Of a DNA stretch of 51,274 nucleotides, positions 34,220 to 43,114 are shown one piece after another. Made by a program: the position numbers and the translations under genes. Numbering within the stretch: the first letter of the stretch is position 1; each line of letters begins with the position of its first letter. The stretch lies in the NCBI GenBank assembly GCA_903907925.1, contig CAIVQB010000116.1, forward strand, positions 1 to 51,274, read 5' to 3'. The notes beneath the pieces were generated by a model, which saw nothing but the letters and a program-made list of their open reading frames with translations, did not search any database and was not told the origin of the DNA. This DNA comes from an uncultured Verrucomicrobiota bacterium (GTDB taxonomy: Bacteria; Verrucomicrobiota; Verrucomicrobiia; Limisphaerales; UBA9464).

Positions 34220-36997
34220 TCACACCATGCTCTGCCCGCTGCCGTCGTAGCCCTGGCCGTCGAGGTCGACCAGGATGTCGCGGGGTTCGGCACCCTTGCT
34301 GGGGCCGACCACGCCGCGGTCTTCCAGTTCATCCATCAATCGTGACGCGCGGCCGTAGCCGAGTTTCAAACGGCGTTGCAGCAGTGAGACGCTCGCCTTC
34401 TTTTCCGTACGGATGATCTCCATGCATTTCTGCAAAAGATCCTCGTCCTCGCTGCTGGTCGCGTCGTCGGGATCGAGCGGCATCGATCCCATCGAACTGG
34501 GCGCCTTTTGCAGGGCCTGATGAATCTCGACCTCGTAGCTCGGTTTGCCCTGCTTGGCGATGTGATCGACCACTTGCTGAATTTCCAGATCGGTGATGAG
34601 CGCGCCTTGGGCACGGGTGAGGCGCGCACTGCCGGGGGGTAAGTAGAGCATGTCGCCCTTGCCGAGCAGTTTGTCGGCGCCCATCTGGTCGAGAATGGTG
34701 CGTGAATCCACCTTGGCCGCCACCTGGAAGGCGATACGTGCCGGGATGTTGGCCTTGATGACGCCGGTGATGACGTCGACCGACGGCCGCTGGGTGGCGA
34801 CGATGCAATGAATGCCGGCGGCGCGGGCCATCTGGGTGATGCGTGCGATCGCCATTTCGACATCGGCCGGAGCGACCAGCATGAGGTCGGCGAGCTCGTC
34901 GATGATCACGACGATGTAGGAAAGCTTGTCGGGAATGACGATGTCCTCGTCCCGCGGCACGACGATTTGTTCGTCCACCTCGACGGCAAACCCTTCAGCG
35001 CCGGGCTCGAGCTTTTCCTTCTTGGCCATCAGTGGCAGCTCGGGTTCCTTCGGCGGCAGGGGCTTGTCCTTGGGACGATCGTTGAAGGCTTTGATGTTGC
35101 GGACACCGACCTTGGCAAAGATCTGGTACCGCTTCTCCATTTCATTCACCACCCAGCGCAGGGCGAGGATCACCTTCTTGGGATCGGTGACCACCGGCAC
35201 GACGAGGTGGGGTAGCGCGTTGTACTGCTGCAGTTCGACCACCTTGGGATCGATCATCACGAACCGGAGCTGGTCCGGGCTGAACTTGAACAGCAGCGAG
35301 GCGATGATGGTGTTGATGCAGACTGATTTTCCCGAGCCGGTGCTGCCGGCGATCAACACGTGGGGCATCTCCGCCAGATCGGCGATGATCGGCTGGCCGT
35401 AGACATCCTTGCCGAGCGCCAGCGGGATGCGGCCCTTGTAATTGCGCCATTCCGGAGATTCCAGAAGATCCCGCATGATCACCTTCGTCTTCACCGCGTT
35501 CGGCACCTCGACGCCCACCGAGGATTTTCCGGGGATGGGCGCGAGCACGTTGAGCCGTTCGGCCTTCAACGCGGCGGCGATGTTGTTGGTGAGGGCGGCG
35601 ATCTTCTCGAGTTTGACCCCGGGCGCGGGATGAAGTTCGTAGCGGGTGATGGTCGGGCCGCGGGTGATGTCGCCGGGCGCGACTTCGATGCCGAATTGCG
35701 CGAGCGTCTGGACCATCAACCGGGAATTGGCCATCAACTCCTCCTTGGTCTCGGTGGATTTGACGGTGAGATCCGGCAGGTGCAGCAAATCGAGCGAGGG
35801 GAGCTGGTAATTGCCGATCAACGGTGTGGCCGCGACGGTTATGGGCTTGGGCTTTCGAACCTGCATCCGTCCCCGGGTGACCGCCGCGAGTGGGGCGGCG
35901 GTGGAATTGGGAGGTTCGTCAAACGGGCTGTTGTCGGTTGCGGCGGGGTCACCCGATTCAGTCGGTGGCGTGTTCGCGGAACCCGGACCCGGAGCGGGCG
36001 GTTCGCCGTGGACGGTTTTCCCGCCGCGGAGCGCGGAATTACGGCCCAGGATGGATTCGGTGATGGACGGCGGTGCGATCTCCGCAGCCGGAATGGTTTC
36101 GCCTTCCCCGAGGATTGCCTTGGACGGATCCGAGCGTGACCCCGACATGCTGTTGTCCTGAAACCTGGGCTCGGGAACCGGCTTCAAATCGGCGCCGAGG
36201 TTGGGACCAGGTTCCGAACCGACAGCAGTGGCCGCCAGCGCCGACTCGGCGACAGCACCGGCCGCCGACGTGGGTGCGAGCGAAGCGTCCTCCTTCTTTG
36301 ACCGGCGTGGGGCGGCGGTGCCGTCCCGTTTTTGGGCGTCCGGAACGCCACGAAGCGGGGCGGTCACCGGCGAACCCGGAGTGGCCGAACGCCGCGGGAT
36401 CAGTTTTCGAATCCACGTCACGACATGAAAATCAGTCAGGAACACGAGACTGACCGCGTACAGGAGGCTGTAGAACAACGCGGCACCGGTCCGGTTCAGG
36501 CACCAGGTGGCCCAGTAGTTCAGACCTTCACCGAGGATTCCACCCGGGCTTGAGGCGTTGCCGGCGGTGCCCAATTGGACGCCCTGGACCTTGAGCAAAT
36601 CGAACACGCCGAGGCAGGCGACCAGAAGCCCGACCGACGCTGCGGGAGCCCGCCAGCCGCGTCGCAGGTAGCCGAGGGCCGGCACGAATCGGGCGAGACC
36701 GAATCCAATTCCGAGCGCGATCAACACGAACGAACCTGCCCCCACCAGAAAAGTCAGCTCGCCCGCTCCCAATGCACCGGCGCGTCCCAGCCAGTTGTGG
36801 GGTGGATCGTTGGGGGGTTGGGAGAATTGGGAGAGATCGTTCCGGTCATAGGAGACCAGGGCCAGCAGCAGGACCACCGAACACCCGAGGATGACCAGTC
36901 CGGTGAGATCACCGGTCCGGCGCGGGGGTTCTCCTGATGAAGCTTTGGTGTCGCGTGGCACGGGGCGGATTACCAGCCGCGCCGTGACCGGATGCAA
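34220..36997 (-). CDS. ftsK: DNA translocase FtsK/SpoIIIE
   Basis: This 925-residue septal DNA pump clears the chromosome from the division site. Four N-terminal membrane helices lie within about residues 31-190, then a Pro/Ala/Ser-rich linker (about 200-380), an alpha domain, and the RecA-like motor with Walker A GSTGSGKS at 551-558 and Walker B VVIIDELAD near 696-704. The winged-helix gamma domain at about 853-912 (SVSLLQRRLKLGYGRASRLMDEL) reads KOPS-type polarity sequences. Between NIKAFND and LSYIVVIID is a 50-residue charged, Pro-rich insert absent from E. coli FtsK. The initiation codon is uncertain: TTG 36997 gives the full frame and GTG 36961 is an alternative. An antitoxin-like gene directly follows. 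Confidence 0.95.
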   Translation of the reverse strand: MHPVTARLVIRPVPRDTKASSGEPPRRTGDLTGLVILGCSVVLLLALVSYDRNDLSQFSQPPNDPPHNWLGRAGALGAGELTFLVGAGSFVLIALGIGFGLARFVPALGYLRRGWRAPAASVGLLVACLGVFDLLKVQGVQLGTAGNASSPGGILGEGLNYWATWCLNRTGAALFYSLLYAVSLVFLTDFHVVTWIRKLIPRRSATPGSPVTAPLRGVPDAQKRDGTAAPRRSKKEDASLAPTSAAGAVAESALAATAVGSEPGPNLGADLKPVPEPRFQDNSMSGSRSDPSKAILGEGETIPAAEIAPPSITESILGRNSALRGGKTVHGEPPAPGPGSANTPPTESGDPAATDNSPFDEPPNSTAAPLAAVTRGRMQVRKPKPITVAATPLIGNYQLPSLDLLHLPDLTVKSTETKEELMANSRLMVQTLAQFGIEVAPGDITRGPTITRYELHPAPGVKLEKIAALTNNIAAALKAERLNVLAPIPGKSSVGVEVPNAVKTKVIMRDLLESPEWRNYKGRIPLALGKDVYGQPIIADLAEMPHVLIAGSTGSGKSVCINTIIASLLFKFSPDQLRFVMIDPKVVELQQYNALPHLVVPVVTDPKKVILALRWVVNEMEKRYQIFAKVGVRNIKAFNDRPKDKPLPPKEPELPLMAKKEKLEPGAEGFAVEVDEQIVVPRDEDIVIPDKLSYIVVIIDELADLMLVAPADVEMAIARITQMARAAGIHCIVATQRPSVDVITGVIKANIPARIAFQVAAKVDSRTILDQMGADKLLGKGDMLYLPPGSARLTRAQGALITDLEIQQVVDHIAKQGKPSYEVEIHQALQKAPSSMGSMPLDPDDATSSEDEDLLQKCMEIIRTEKKASVSLLQRRLKLGYGRASRLMDELEDRGVVGPSKGAEPRDILVDLDGQGYDGSGQSMV

Positions 36998-37122
36998 GCC
37001 GTTTGCGGTGTGCTCCGCGGACGGGTTCTAAGGAAAAAGTGAAAAGGGAAAATGAAAAAGGGATGGGTGACGGGACAAAGGGTTGAAAAGTAAAAGGGGT
37101 TGAAGAGGTGAGGAGGCAAGGT
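36998..37122. repeat. Polypurine tract upstream of ftsK
   Basis: From about 37029 to 37120 the plus strand is almost all purine, with GTGAAAAGGGAAAATG, GGGTTGAAAAG and GGGGTTGAAGAGG units similar to the tracts around rsmD. It occupies the left part of the 432-base gap between ftsK and the isomerase-like gene, where no gene is supported, and lies in the leader of ftsK (minus strand). Confidence 0.55.
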
Positions 37123-37211
37123 CTCAGCGCCAACGGCGCGTTCCATACCAGCCTTGGGCAGCGCCCAGGGAAAAGGCCCGAAAAACCGACGGAGGGCTGA
37201 AGGTTCGTTCC
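37123..37211. repeat. Inverted copy of the AGGGCTGAAGG-type dispersed element
   Basis: CTCAGCGCCAACGGCGCG, CATACCAG, GGGCAGCGCCC and GAGGGCTGAAGG occur here in the same order and spacing as on the complementary strand of 16471-16560. The two copies share these blocks while the interior differs. This shows a family of about 90 bases with a conserved framework of short palindromes. A short GGGCGCTTAGCCC hairpin (37269-37281) follows. Confidence 0.65.
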
Positions 37212-37307
37212 ATGGTTTTCTGACCGCGCCATTCATTCGTGGATCGAACCCATGGGTGAATTGTATCGGGCGCTTAGCCCGCAAAACCACTGGGTTTGGT
37301 GCCTGTG

Positions 37308-37391
37308 GGATTGCGATTAAGATTGGGATTAAGAGTAAGAATTTTGGGGTGAAGATTGGAACGATCGCCGACTTCTTCTTAATCGTAATCC
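37308..37391. repeat. ATTAAGAGTAAGATT-type inverted repeat
   Basis: GGATTGCGATTAAGA (37308-37322) and TCTTAATCGTAATCC (37377-37391) are complementary at 14 of 15 positions. The arms are purine-rich and A+T-rich, unlike the GC-rich surroundings, and are extended by GATTAAGAGTAAGAA and its pyrimidine counterpart CTACTCTTACTCT. It ends 38 bases before the stop of the isomerase-like gene. Confidence 0.65.
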
Positions 37392-37429
37392 TACTCTTAC
37401 TCTCCGTCGCACCGATTGACTTCTCCAAC

Positions 37430-38245
37430 CTACTCCCCAAACGCCGCCCGTAGTGTCTCCCGACTCTTCGTGGCGATGATTTCGGGACCTTCATCGAAGT
37501 TGAACACCTCGACCGAGACGTGTCCGTTGTAGCCGACTTCCTTCAGCGTGGCGGCGATGGGTTTGAAATCGACCTCGCCGAATCCGGGGCCCTTCAAATT
37601 GCGATCGTTGGCGTGGAAATAGGCGAACTCGCCGCGTGAGGCGCGGATGATGTCCGGCAGCGGCGTCGATTCCGACAACATGGCCTTCACATCGAGCATG
37701 ATCTTGAAGGCAGGTGACTCCATCCGGCGCGCCAGGGCGAGGGTATCGGCGGCGGTGATGAGGAAATTGGTCTCCGCGGGCGAAAGAGGTTCGAGGCAGA
37801 TGGTGATGCCGCGGGTCTCGGCAACCCGCGTCGCGGGACGGAAGGTTTCCACCGTCCAGTCTTTAGCCTGTTCGAGCGTCACGCCGGGAAGGATTTCGCG
37901 GCGTTGCGGAGAGCCGAAGATCATGTGAGTGCCGCCGATGTCCGCGCAAAACTCCACCGCCGCGGCGAGATAGTCCCGCGCCCGATCGCGCCAGGCCGCA
38001 TCCGGATGATTCACGTGCATGCCGTCGGTGTAGGCCAGGACCCAGTGAATTCCCGAGATGGCGATGCCCGCATCGGCCGCCTGCTGCCGGATTTCCCGGC
38101 GGCGCTCGGCGCTGATGTCGGTCACCAGCTTGGCGAGGGTGAACGGTGCGATTTCCATGGCCTCGTACCCGGCCTGTCGCGCGTACGCAAAGGCGCGGGG
38201 CAGGGGCCATTCCTTGAAAATCTCACTGCAAATGGTGAAGCGCAT
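37430..38245 (-). CDS. Sugar-phosphate isomerase/epimerase-like TIM-barrel protein
   Basis: This 271-residue protein of the AP-endonuclease-2/xylose-isomerase-like TIM-barrel superfamily (IolE/IolI-like group) has the family segments ARQAGYEAMEIAPF near residues 23-36, GTHMIFGSPQRREILPG near 104-120, ITICLEPLSPAETNFLITAA near 144-163, FKIMLDVKAM near 177 and GHVSVEVFNFDEGPE near 239. The Glu, Asp and His residues in these strands are the usual divalent-metal ligands. The substrate cannot be deduced; relatives act on inositol, hydroxypyruvate or rare ketoses. It is a single gene, followed by an inverted A+T-rich repeat and preceded by a repeat pair in the gap to the exporter genes. Confidence 0.85.
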   Translation of the reverse strand: MRFTICSEIFKEWPLPRAFAYARQAGYEAMEIAPFTLAKLVTDISAERRREIRQQAADAGIAISGIHWVLAYTDGMHVNHPDAAWRDRARDYLAAAVEFCADIGGTHMIFGSPQRREILPGVTLEQAKDWTVETFRPATRVAETRGITICLEPLSPAETNFLITAADTLALARRMESPAFKIMLDVKAMLSESTPLPDIIRASRGEFAYFHANDRNLKGPGFGEVDFKPIAATLKEVGYNGHVSVEVFNFDEGPEIIATKSRETLRAAFGE

Positions 38246-38265
38246 GGGGAGGGGGAATTAGAACC

Positions 38266-38441
38266 TATGGAGTGCGGTGGCAGAGCGGAGCGGCGACACC
38301 GCTGTGGGCCCGAGTAGTTGTGGAAACCGCTGGTGGGTTTGCCGACCCCGGTTGGGAATTGGGGCGGGTGTGGATCCAAATTTGTGCCGTGGTTGTGGTA
38401 TCGATAGCGGCGTGGCGCTTTGCTTCCCGCCGCACTCCATG
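38266..38441. repeat. Inverted pair of ATGGAGTGCGG (MECGG-type) repeats, pair 2
   Basis: The left unit 38266-38307 (TATGGAGTGCGGTGGCAGAG) and the right unit 38403-38441 (ending CCCGCCGCACTCCATGG) are inverted copies of each other and of the pair at 31551-31810. The interior of about 95 bases is different from that of pair 1. Together with flanks it fills the 203-base gap between the isomerase-like gene and the exporter permease. Confidence 0.75.
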
Positions 38442-38448
38442 GTGTTGA

Positions 38449-41400
38449 TCATAGCGCCCTCAGGGAATCGAGCAGCGGTTTTCGGAGGGCGCGTCGGGTC
38501 GCCAGCCAGGTCCAGAGTAGGCCGTTCGCCAAGACAGCCAGAAGGGTCAACGCCAGCGATCCCCATGGGAGTTGGCTTCCAGGAATCACGATGGCAGGTA
38601 GCACGGCCAGCACTGCGGCACCTGTTCCGACTGCCAATCCCAGGAAGAGCAGCGCGGCGTGTTCGGTGAGGACAAAGCGTCGCAATTGAGGTCGGCCGAA
38701 TCCGATGGCCTGCAGGACCGCCAACTCACCCCGGCGTTCGAAGACATTGCGCGAAACGACGACACCCAATCCCACGCTGCCCAGCAGCAATCCGAGGCCG
38801 CCCAGAATTTGGAAGGTATTGAGATAGGTGTTCTGCACCGCGTTGAAAGTGTCGAGTCGGCGGGCTGCAGAGATCACTTCGAGACCGTTGTCCTGAAGCG
38901 CGCGGGTCAATTGTGCTGCGAGCGATTCTGCCCCATCGACCGGTGCGTCGACCAGGAAGGCCCGATGCCCGCCTTCGTTGGCAAACCGGCGGACAAAGTC
39001 GTTTTCCGAAACGATCACGCTGCCTTGAAGGATCGAGTTGGCCACCGCGCCGACCAACCGCACTTTGAACGGCCGCCCGCGTTCGTCCACGTAGTCGAGT
39101 GTGTCGCCCAGTTGCTTGCCGAGGGCCCATTGAATCGAGTTGGCGTCGGCAATCCCGGGAATGATGTCCACCCCGCCTGAATTCGTTGAGTGCGCGGTGG
39201 TCAACGCGAACCAGCCATTGGTGACGGTGATGCCATCTGCGAGACCGGTGAAGGTGAAGGCACCGCGCTGCGCGAGGAGTTCGGGTTTCACGCCGAGCAG
39301 GCGCGGACGTTGGGCGCGATTCAAGTTTAGGCAACTGGCGTCATCGCCGTCACGCACGCGCAAAGGAACGACCGAGACGCCCTTCATTGATTTCGGATCC
39401 AGGCCGTAGAATTCCTGTCCTTTGCGGGTGTTCAGATCCTGAACCACCGGCAGCGAGCTCTCCGCCCACAACGCGAATCCACCGGTACCGGAACCGCGCT
39501 GAGTCGCATCGCGATGGGCATCGAGACGGTTCGCCGCCACGGCGATGATCAGGAAGGCGGCGCTCGCCAACAGGGAAACGGTGGCCAGGGAACGCCGCGT
39601 TCGACGGGTCATTCCGCGCAGAGCGAGCGAAGTCAGCGTGGGCGCAACGGAAGTCGTTCCCACCGCGGCCTGCAGCCACTCGCGCACGCCCAGAATCCCG
39701 GCGATCAACAGCAATGCGCCGGCGCTGAAGAACGATTCGGGATCGTTGTTGTGAGTGGCCAATGCACCTCCGGCCATGCCGATCGCCGCAATTCCGAGAA
39801 CGATCGCGATCCGGCGTGGCCAGCGCGAACGTTTTGCGGGATCCACCCAGAGGGTTTCGTTTGCGCCTTCGTTTAGGAGTTCCCGAGCCGGCCGGTTCGT
39901 CTGACGCCGCAACGTCATGGCCAAGGTGATTGTCGCCACCAGCAAACTGCCGAGGATGCCGGTGATCAGGGTGGTGGTGGTCAGATGGAATTCGAGTCCG
40001 GCCCCGGCCACCGCATCCCGCCACAGCGTGGAAAGTCCCCAAAGAACGCCCTTCGCGTAGTAAATGCCACCGATCGCACCGATGACGCTGCCGATTGTGG
40101 CGAGCATCACGCCTTCCCTGAGCAACAGCCGTCGCACCTGTTTTGGCTGCCAGCCCAGGGCGAGCAGAGTTCCGGTTTCTACCGCCCGTTGTTCCAGCGA
40201 AAAACTGAACAGCATCGCCGTCAGCAGCAACGCCGAGACGATCAGGAAGAAGCTGAAGCCGATCATCAGTCCACCGAATTCCTTTCCGGTGCCGCTTTCC
40301 GCCGCGGCGAGGGCAGGGGTTCGCACGTCGGTGAATTGGAGTCCGACTTCCGCGGGATTCACGTTGGACCGGATTTTGCCGGCGATCGAATCGCGCATCA
40401 GGGTGGGATCGTTCGTGCCGGCAATCCAGCGAATCGCGGTGAGGTCGCCGAAGCGATTGGCCCACATCGATTTTCCCGCCGCCAGGGTGATGAAGGCCTT
40501 GGGCGTGCCGCGCCATTGCTTCCAATAGGCCTCATCCTTGTCGCGGATCGGATGCACCATGTCGAAGCCAGCATCCCAGTCGCGGGTGCTCTCGGCCTTG
40601 GTGAGTCCGGGGAATTCCGGCATGAGCGAACGGTCGGCGTGCAGGCCACGCATGGGGACGATGGAATGGACGCGGAAGGTGTTGGTGCGCTCGACGAGTT
40701 GGGTGCCGGCGTCGACGCGATAGTAGGTCACGGCGATCGGGTCACCCGGCTGCACCTTGAGATCAGCGGCGAGCCAGTCGTTGATCACGATTTCGTCGTC
40801 GCGGAGATCGGCAGGGGTGTAAGGCGCGCCGGCGGCAGTGACCATGGAGTACGGCGCGAGTTGATCGCCGCGGGTGAGTGCGTTGACAAGGTAGGTCAGG
40901 ATTGGCGTGGGTGATGTAGTCGGGACGCCAACGGCCGGGTTCGTGAGTGCGGCGCGGACGACGGGGGGTTCGAGGAAGATGCGACGGGTGGAAAGCTCGG
41001 TGAAGGCGGGCGCGGGTTCGCCGCCGGTGAGTTTGGGTGCGAGTTGAATCGAGCGGACCGCGAGCTCGGCGTCGTCGAGGGACCAGTTTTCAGCAAGGAT
41101 CTCGTTGGCGTCATGGATTTGCGGAGCCGCTGGAGACAGGAGGACCGGAATTCCAACGTTGTTGTCCCCTCTTAATGGACTCAGAAAGCGGTTAATTGGA
41201 ACCGAGAGGTTCGGGGGTAATCTCGCCACCTGTTTGAACAACCAATTGATTGTGGGCATCACCCCAAACCGGGGCATTCGCGCCAAGCGTCCATTTTCTG
41301 CGTAGAGGAGGAGGTTTGCGCGATGGTCCACGCCCGCTGCCCGGGCGAGTTCGTCAAAATTGACGAAGGCATTCAGGGGTGCCGTTTGATTCGCGCTGAA

Positions 41401-42045
41401 ATCCACATTTCCCGCCTGATCCCGGAGAATCGAGTCCACCTTCAGTCTCAGGGCCACCGACTGGTCATCACGGGGCGTGATCACGGCGTCCCGCGAAAGC
41501 GCACTGGGCTTGTGGATTCGAATGACGATCTCATCTCCCGGAACCGCGTGGAGTCGGTCCGCGAGCGCGCGGTTGAAGAAAACCGACCCGGCGGTAGCAC
41601 TCCATTCAGTATCGGATCGAGTCCAGTCGATCACGAGTCTTCCAGTTTCGCGTTCCCGTTCCGATTTGGTCTCTCCGTCAAATGGGAGTTTCAGCAGACG
41701 CCGAAACGTCGGTCGCACCCCGAAAACCCGAATGCTGTTGGCGCGAGCTGTTCCGTCCTGGCGGGCGATGGTTGCGGTCAACTCGAGGACGGGAGTGGTT
41801 CGAAAAGTTTGGCTTCCCGGCCCTTCCAGGAATTCCTGTCGAAAAAATCGGTCGCCACCTCGAACTGCTCCTGTGAATGCGCCGATACGTTGCCATGCCT
41901 GCCGCTTCAAACTCTCCTGCACCGAATCCCCCACTGCCAGGGCTCCGATCAGGACCGCCGCCGCCAGCGCGGCACCGGCCAAAACTCCGAGATGGCTCCG
42001 GAAATAGTAACGCAGCGAACTGCGGGCGAGGGTGCGAAGGGTCAT
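38449..42045 (-). CDS. FtsX-like ABC transporter permease, double-module
   Basis: This 1198-residue membrane protein of the MacB/FtsX type has an N-terminal helix (SHLGVLAGAALAAAVLIGAL), a very large periplasmic region, a central three-helix FtsX module (about 600-720, with GFSFFLIVSALLLTAMLFSF and AVETGTLLALGWQPKQVRRL), and a C-terminal FtsX module (about 1070-1190, with VFERRGELAVLQAIGFGRPQ). Such two-module permeases export or extract envelope substrates such as lipoproteins, peptides or macrolides. The substrate here is unknown. The partner ATPase gene ends 30 bases upstream of its start and both are on the minus strand, so they form a transporter operon. Confidence 0.9.
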   Translation of the reverse strand: MTLRTLARSSLRYYFRSHLGVLAGAALAAAVLIGALAVGDSVQESLKRQAWQRIGAFTGAVRGGDRFFRQEFLEGPGSQTFRTTPVLELTATIARQDGTARANSIRVFGVRPTFRRLLKLPFDGETKSERERETGRLVIDWTRSDTEWSATAGSVFFNRALADRLHAVPGDEIVIRIHKPSALSRDAVITPRDDQSVALRLKVDSILRDQAGNVDFSANQTAPLNAFVNFDELARAAGVDHRANLLLYAENGRLARMPRFGVMPTINWLFKQVARLPPNLSVPINRFLSPLRGDNNVGIPVLLSPAAPQIHDANEILAENWSLDDAELAVRSIQLAPKLTGGEPAPAFTELSTRRIFLEPPVVRAALTNPAVGVPTTSPTPILTYLVNALTRGDQLAPYSMVTAAGAPYTPADLRDDEIVINDWLAADLKVQPGDPIAVTYYRVDAGTQLVERTNTFRVHSIVPMRGLHADRSLMPEFPGLTKAESTRDWDAGFDMVHPIRDKDEAYWKQWRGTPKAFITLAAGKSMWANRFGDLTAIRWIAGTNDPTLMRDSIAGKIRSNVNPAEVGLQFTDVRTPALAAAESGTGKEFGGLMIGFSFFLIVSALLLTAMLFSFSLEQRAVETGTLLALGWQPKQVRRLLLREGVMLATIGSVIGAIGGIYYAKGVLWGLSTLWRDAVAGAGLEFHLTTTTLITGILGSLLVATITLAMTLRRQTNRPARELLNEGANETLWVDPAKRSRWPRRIAIVLGIAAIGMAGGALATHNNDPESFFSAGALLLIAGILGVREWLQAAVGTTSVAPTLTSLALRGMTRRTRRSLATVSLLASAAFLIIAVAANRLDAHRDATQRGSGTGGFALWAESSLPVVQDLNTRKGQEFYGLDPKSMKGVSVVPLRVRDGDDASCLNLNRAQRPRLLGVKPELLAQRGAFTFTGLADGITVTNGWFALTTAHSTNSGGVDIIPGIADANSIQWALGKQLGDTLDYVDERGRPFKVRLVGAVANSILQGSVIVSENDFVRRFANEGGHRAFLVDAPVDGAESLAAQLTRALQDNGLEVISAARRLDTFNAVQNTYLNTFQILGGLGLLLGSVGLGVVVSRNVFERRGELAVLQAIGFGRPQLRRFVLTEHAALLFLGLAVGTGAAVLAVLPAIVIPGSQLPWGSLALTLLAVLANGLLWTWLATRRALRKPLLDSLRAL

Positions 42046-42075
42046 GGCGGTGAAGATTCCTGATTCAACCGCAGT

Positions 42076-42780
42076 TCAAGCCCGGACGGTTTTGGAGTCC
42101 AACGGCGCGAGTTTCCCGTCGCACAATTCCACGCTGCGACCCATCAGCCCTGCCAGTTCGGCACTGTGAGTCACCACGATCAGCGTTAACCCGTCGGTTC
42201 GGTTCAATTCCACCAGCAACTTGGTGATCTCGCCCGCGCTGACGCGATCGAGCGCGCCGGTGGGTTCATCGGCCAGCAGGAGAGCGGGTTCGTTGATCAG
42301 GGCTCGAACGACGGCCGTGCGTTGACGTTCACCGCCGCTGAGTCGGCCCGGGGTATGATCGATCCGATGGCCAAGGCCGACCCGGTCGAGCAATTGCCGG
42401 GCGCGGTGTTCGGCTTCCTTGGGAGACCGGCCGGCTCCGGCCAGCGTTGGAATGAGCACGTTTTCCAAAACGGTGCATTGCGGGAGCAAATGATGATTTT
42501 GGAAGACGAACCCGATCCGGTGATTGCGCAAAACGGCCAGTTCCTTCGCCGAAAGGCCGGTCAGATCGCGTTCTTCGAACCACACACTTCCGGAATCCGG
42601 GGTGTCGAGGGTGCCCAAGAGATTCAGCAGGGTGCTCTTGCCCGAGCCGCTGGGGCCGACGATGGCCAACGATTCCGAGCGGGTGACGTTTAGCGACGCT
42701 TCCCGAAGGACCGGCACTGGGGTGGGGCCGGGGTAACTCTTGGAAACGGATCGGAGTTCCAGCAAGGCAGCGTCGGTCAT
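42076..42780 (-). CDS. ABC transporter ATP-binding protein (LolD/MacB type)
   Basis: This 234-residue ABC ATPase has Walker A GPSGSGKST at residues 42-50, a Q-loop in FVFQNHHLLPQCTVLENVL, the signature LSGGERQRTAVVRAL, Walker B ALLLADEPTGALD and the H-loop LIVVTHSAEL. The LolD-type EPTGALD sequence and the following FtsX-like permease place it in the type VII (MacB/LolCDE-like) exporter class, which uses ATP to drive conformational change in the periplasm rather than direct translocation. It is the first gene of a two-gene operon. The 334-base gap upstream is shared with the divergent nrdR gene. Confidence 0.92.
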   Translation of the reverse strand: MTDAALLELRSVSKSYPGPTPVPVLREASLNVTRSESLAIVGPSGSGKSTLLNLLGTLDTPDSGSVWFEERDLTGLSAKELAVLRNHRIGFVFQNHHLLPQCTVLENVLIPTLAGAGRSPKEAEHRARQLLDRVGLGHRIDHTPGRLSGGERQRTAVVRALINEPALLLADEPTGALDRVSAGEITKLLVELNRTDGLTLIVVTHSAELAGLMGRSVELCDGKLAPLDSKTVRA

Positions 42781-42910
42781 GACCGGGCGAGTCTACGCCG
42801 TCGGCGGAAGTTGTCAGGCTCGGAGCCGCATCGCTGTGGTCAATCGGGGATCGGAAATTGTCTGTGGATGGGGGTGATTCGCCGGGTCGCACCGCCTCTC
42901 CCGCCCTCCG

Positions 42911-42947
42911 GGCACCCTCCCCTCCATTCCGAATGGTGGTGGGGGGA
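42911..42947. repeat. CCATTC-C-GAATGG hairpin element between exporter and nrdR
   Basis: CCATTC (42924-42929) and GAATGG (42931-42936) form a palindrome around one base, and the flanking C-rich and G-rich runs (CCCTCCCCT, then TGGTGGGGGG) extend the pairing. It sits in the gap 42781-43114, which contains no supported gene and otherwise only the nrdR promoter region. Confidence 0.45.
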
Positions 42948-43052
42948 CGACGTGCGGTGGCGTTCGACGGCGATACTCTCCGTGAGAGCTGTTTCAACTC
43001 CGTCGTTCCGGATTCTCCGTTGCGAACAAGTTTTCAGGGAAAGCCTTTGACG

Positions 43053-43068
43053 CCACTAGATATTGTGG
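43053..43068 (+). promoter_or_regulatory. NrdR-box-like operator
   Basis: The sequence CCACTAGATATTGTGG contains CACTAGATATTGTG, one base away from the known NrdR-box core CACWATATATWGTG. It lies 47 bases before the nrdR start, between a -35-like TTGACG (43047-43052) and a weak -10-like TAGTGG (43071-43076). An overlapping inverted repeat CCACTAG (43053-43059)/CTAGTGG (43070-43076) is also present. Only one box is seen; NrdR usually binds two spaced boxes. Autoregulation is an inference. Confidence 0.5.
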
Positions 43069-43114
43069 GCTAGTGGATGGCGAGACGCAGCCGGTTGTGT
43101 TGTGTCCCAAAATT

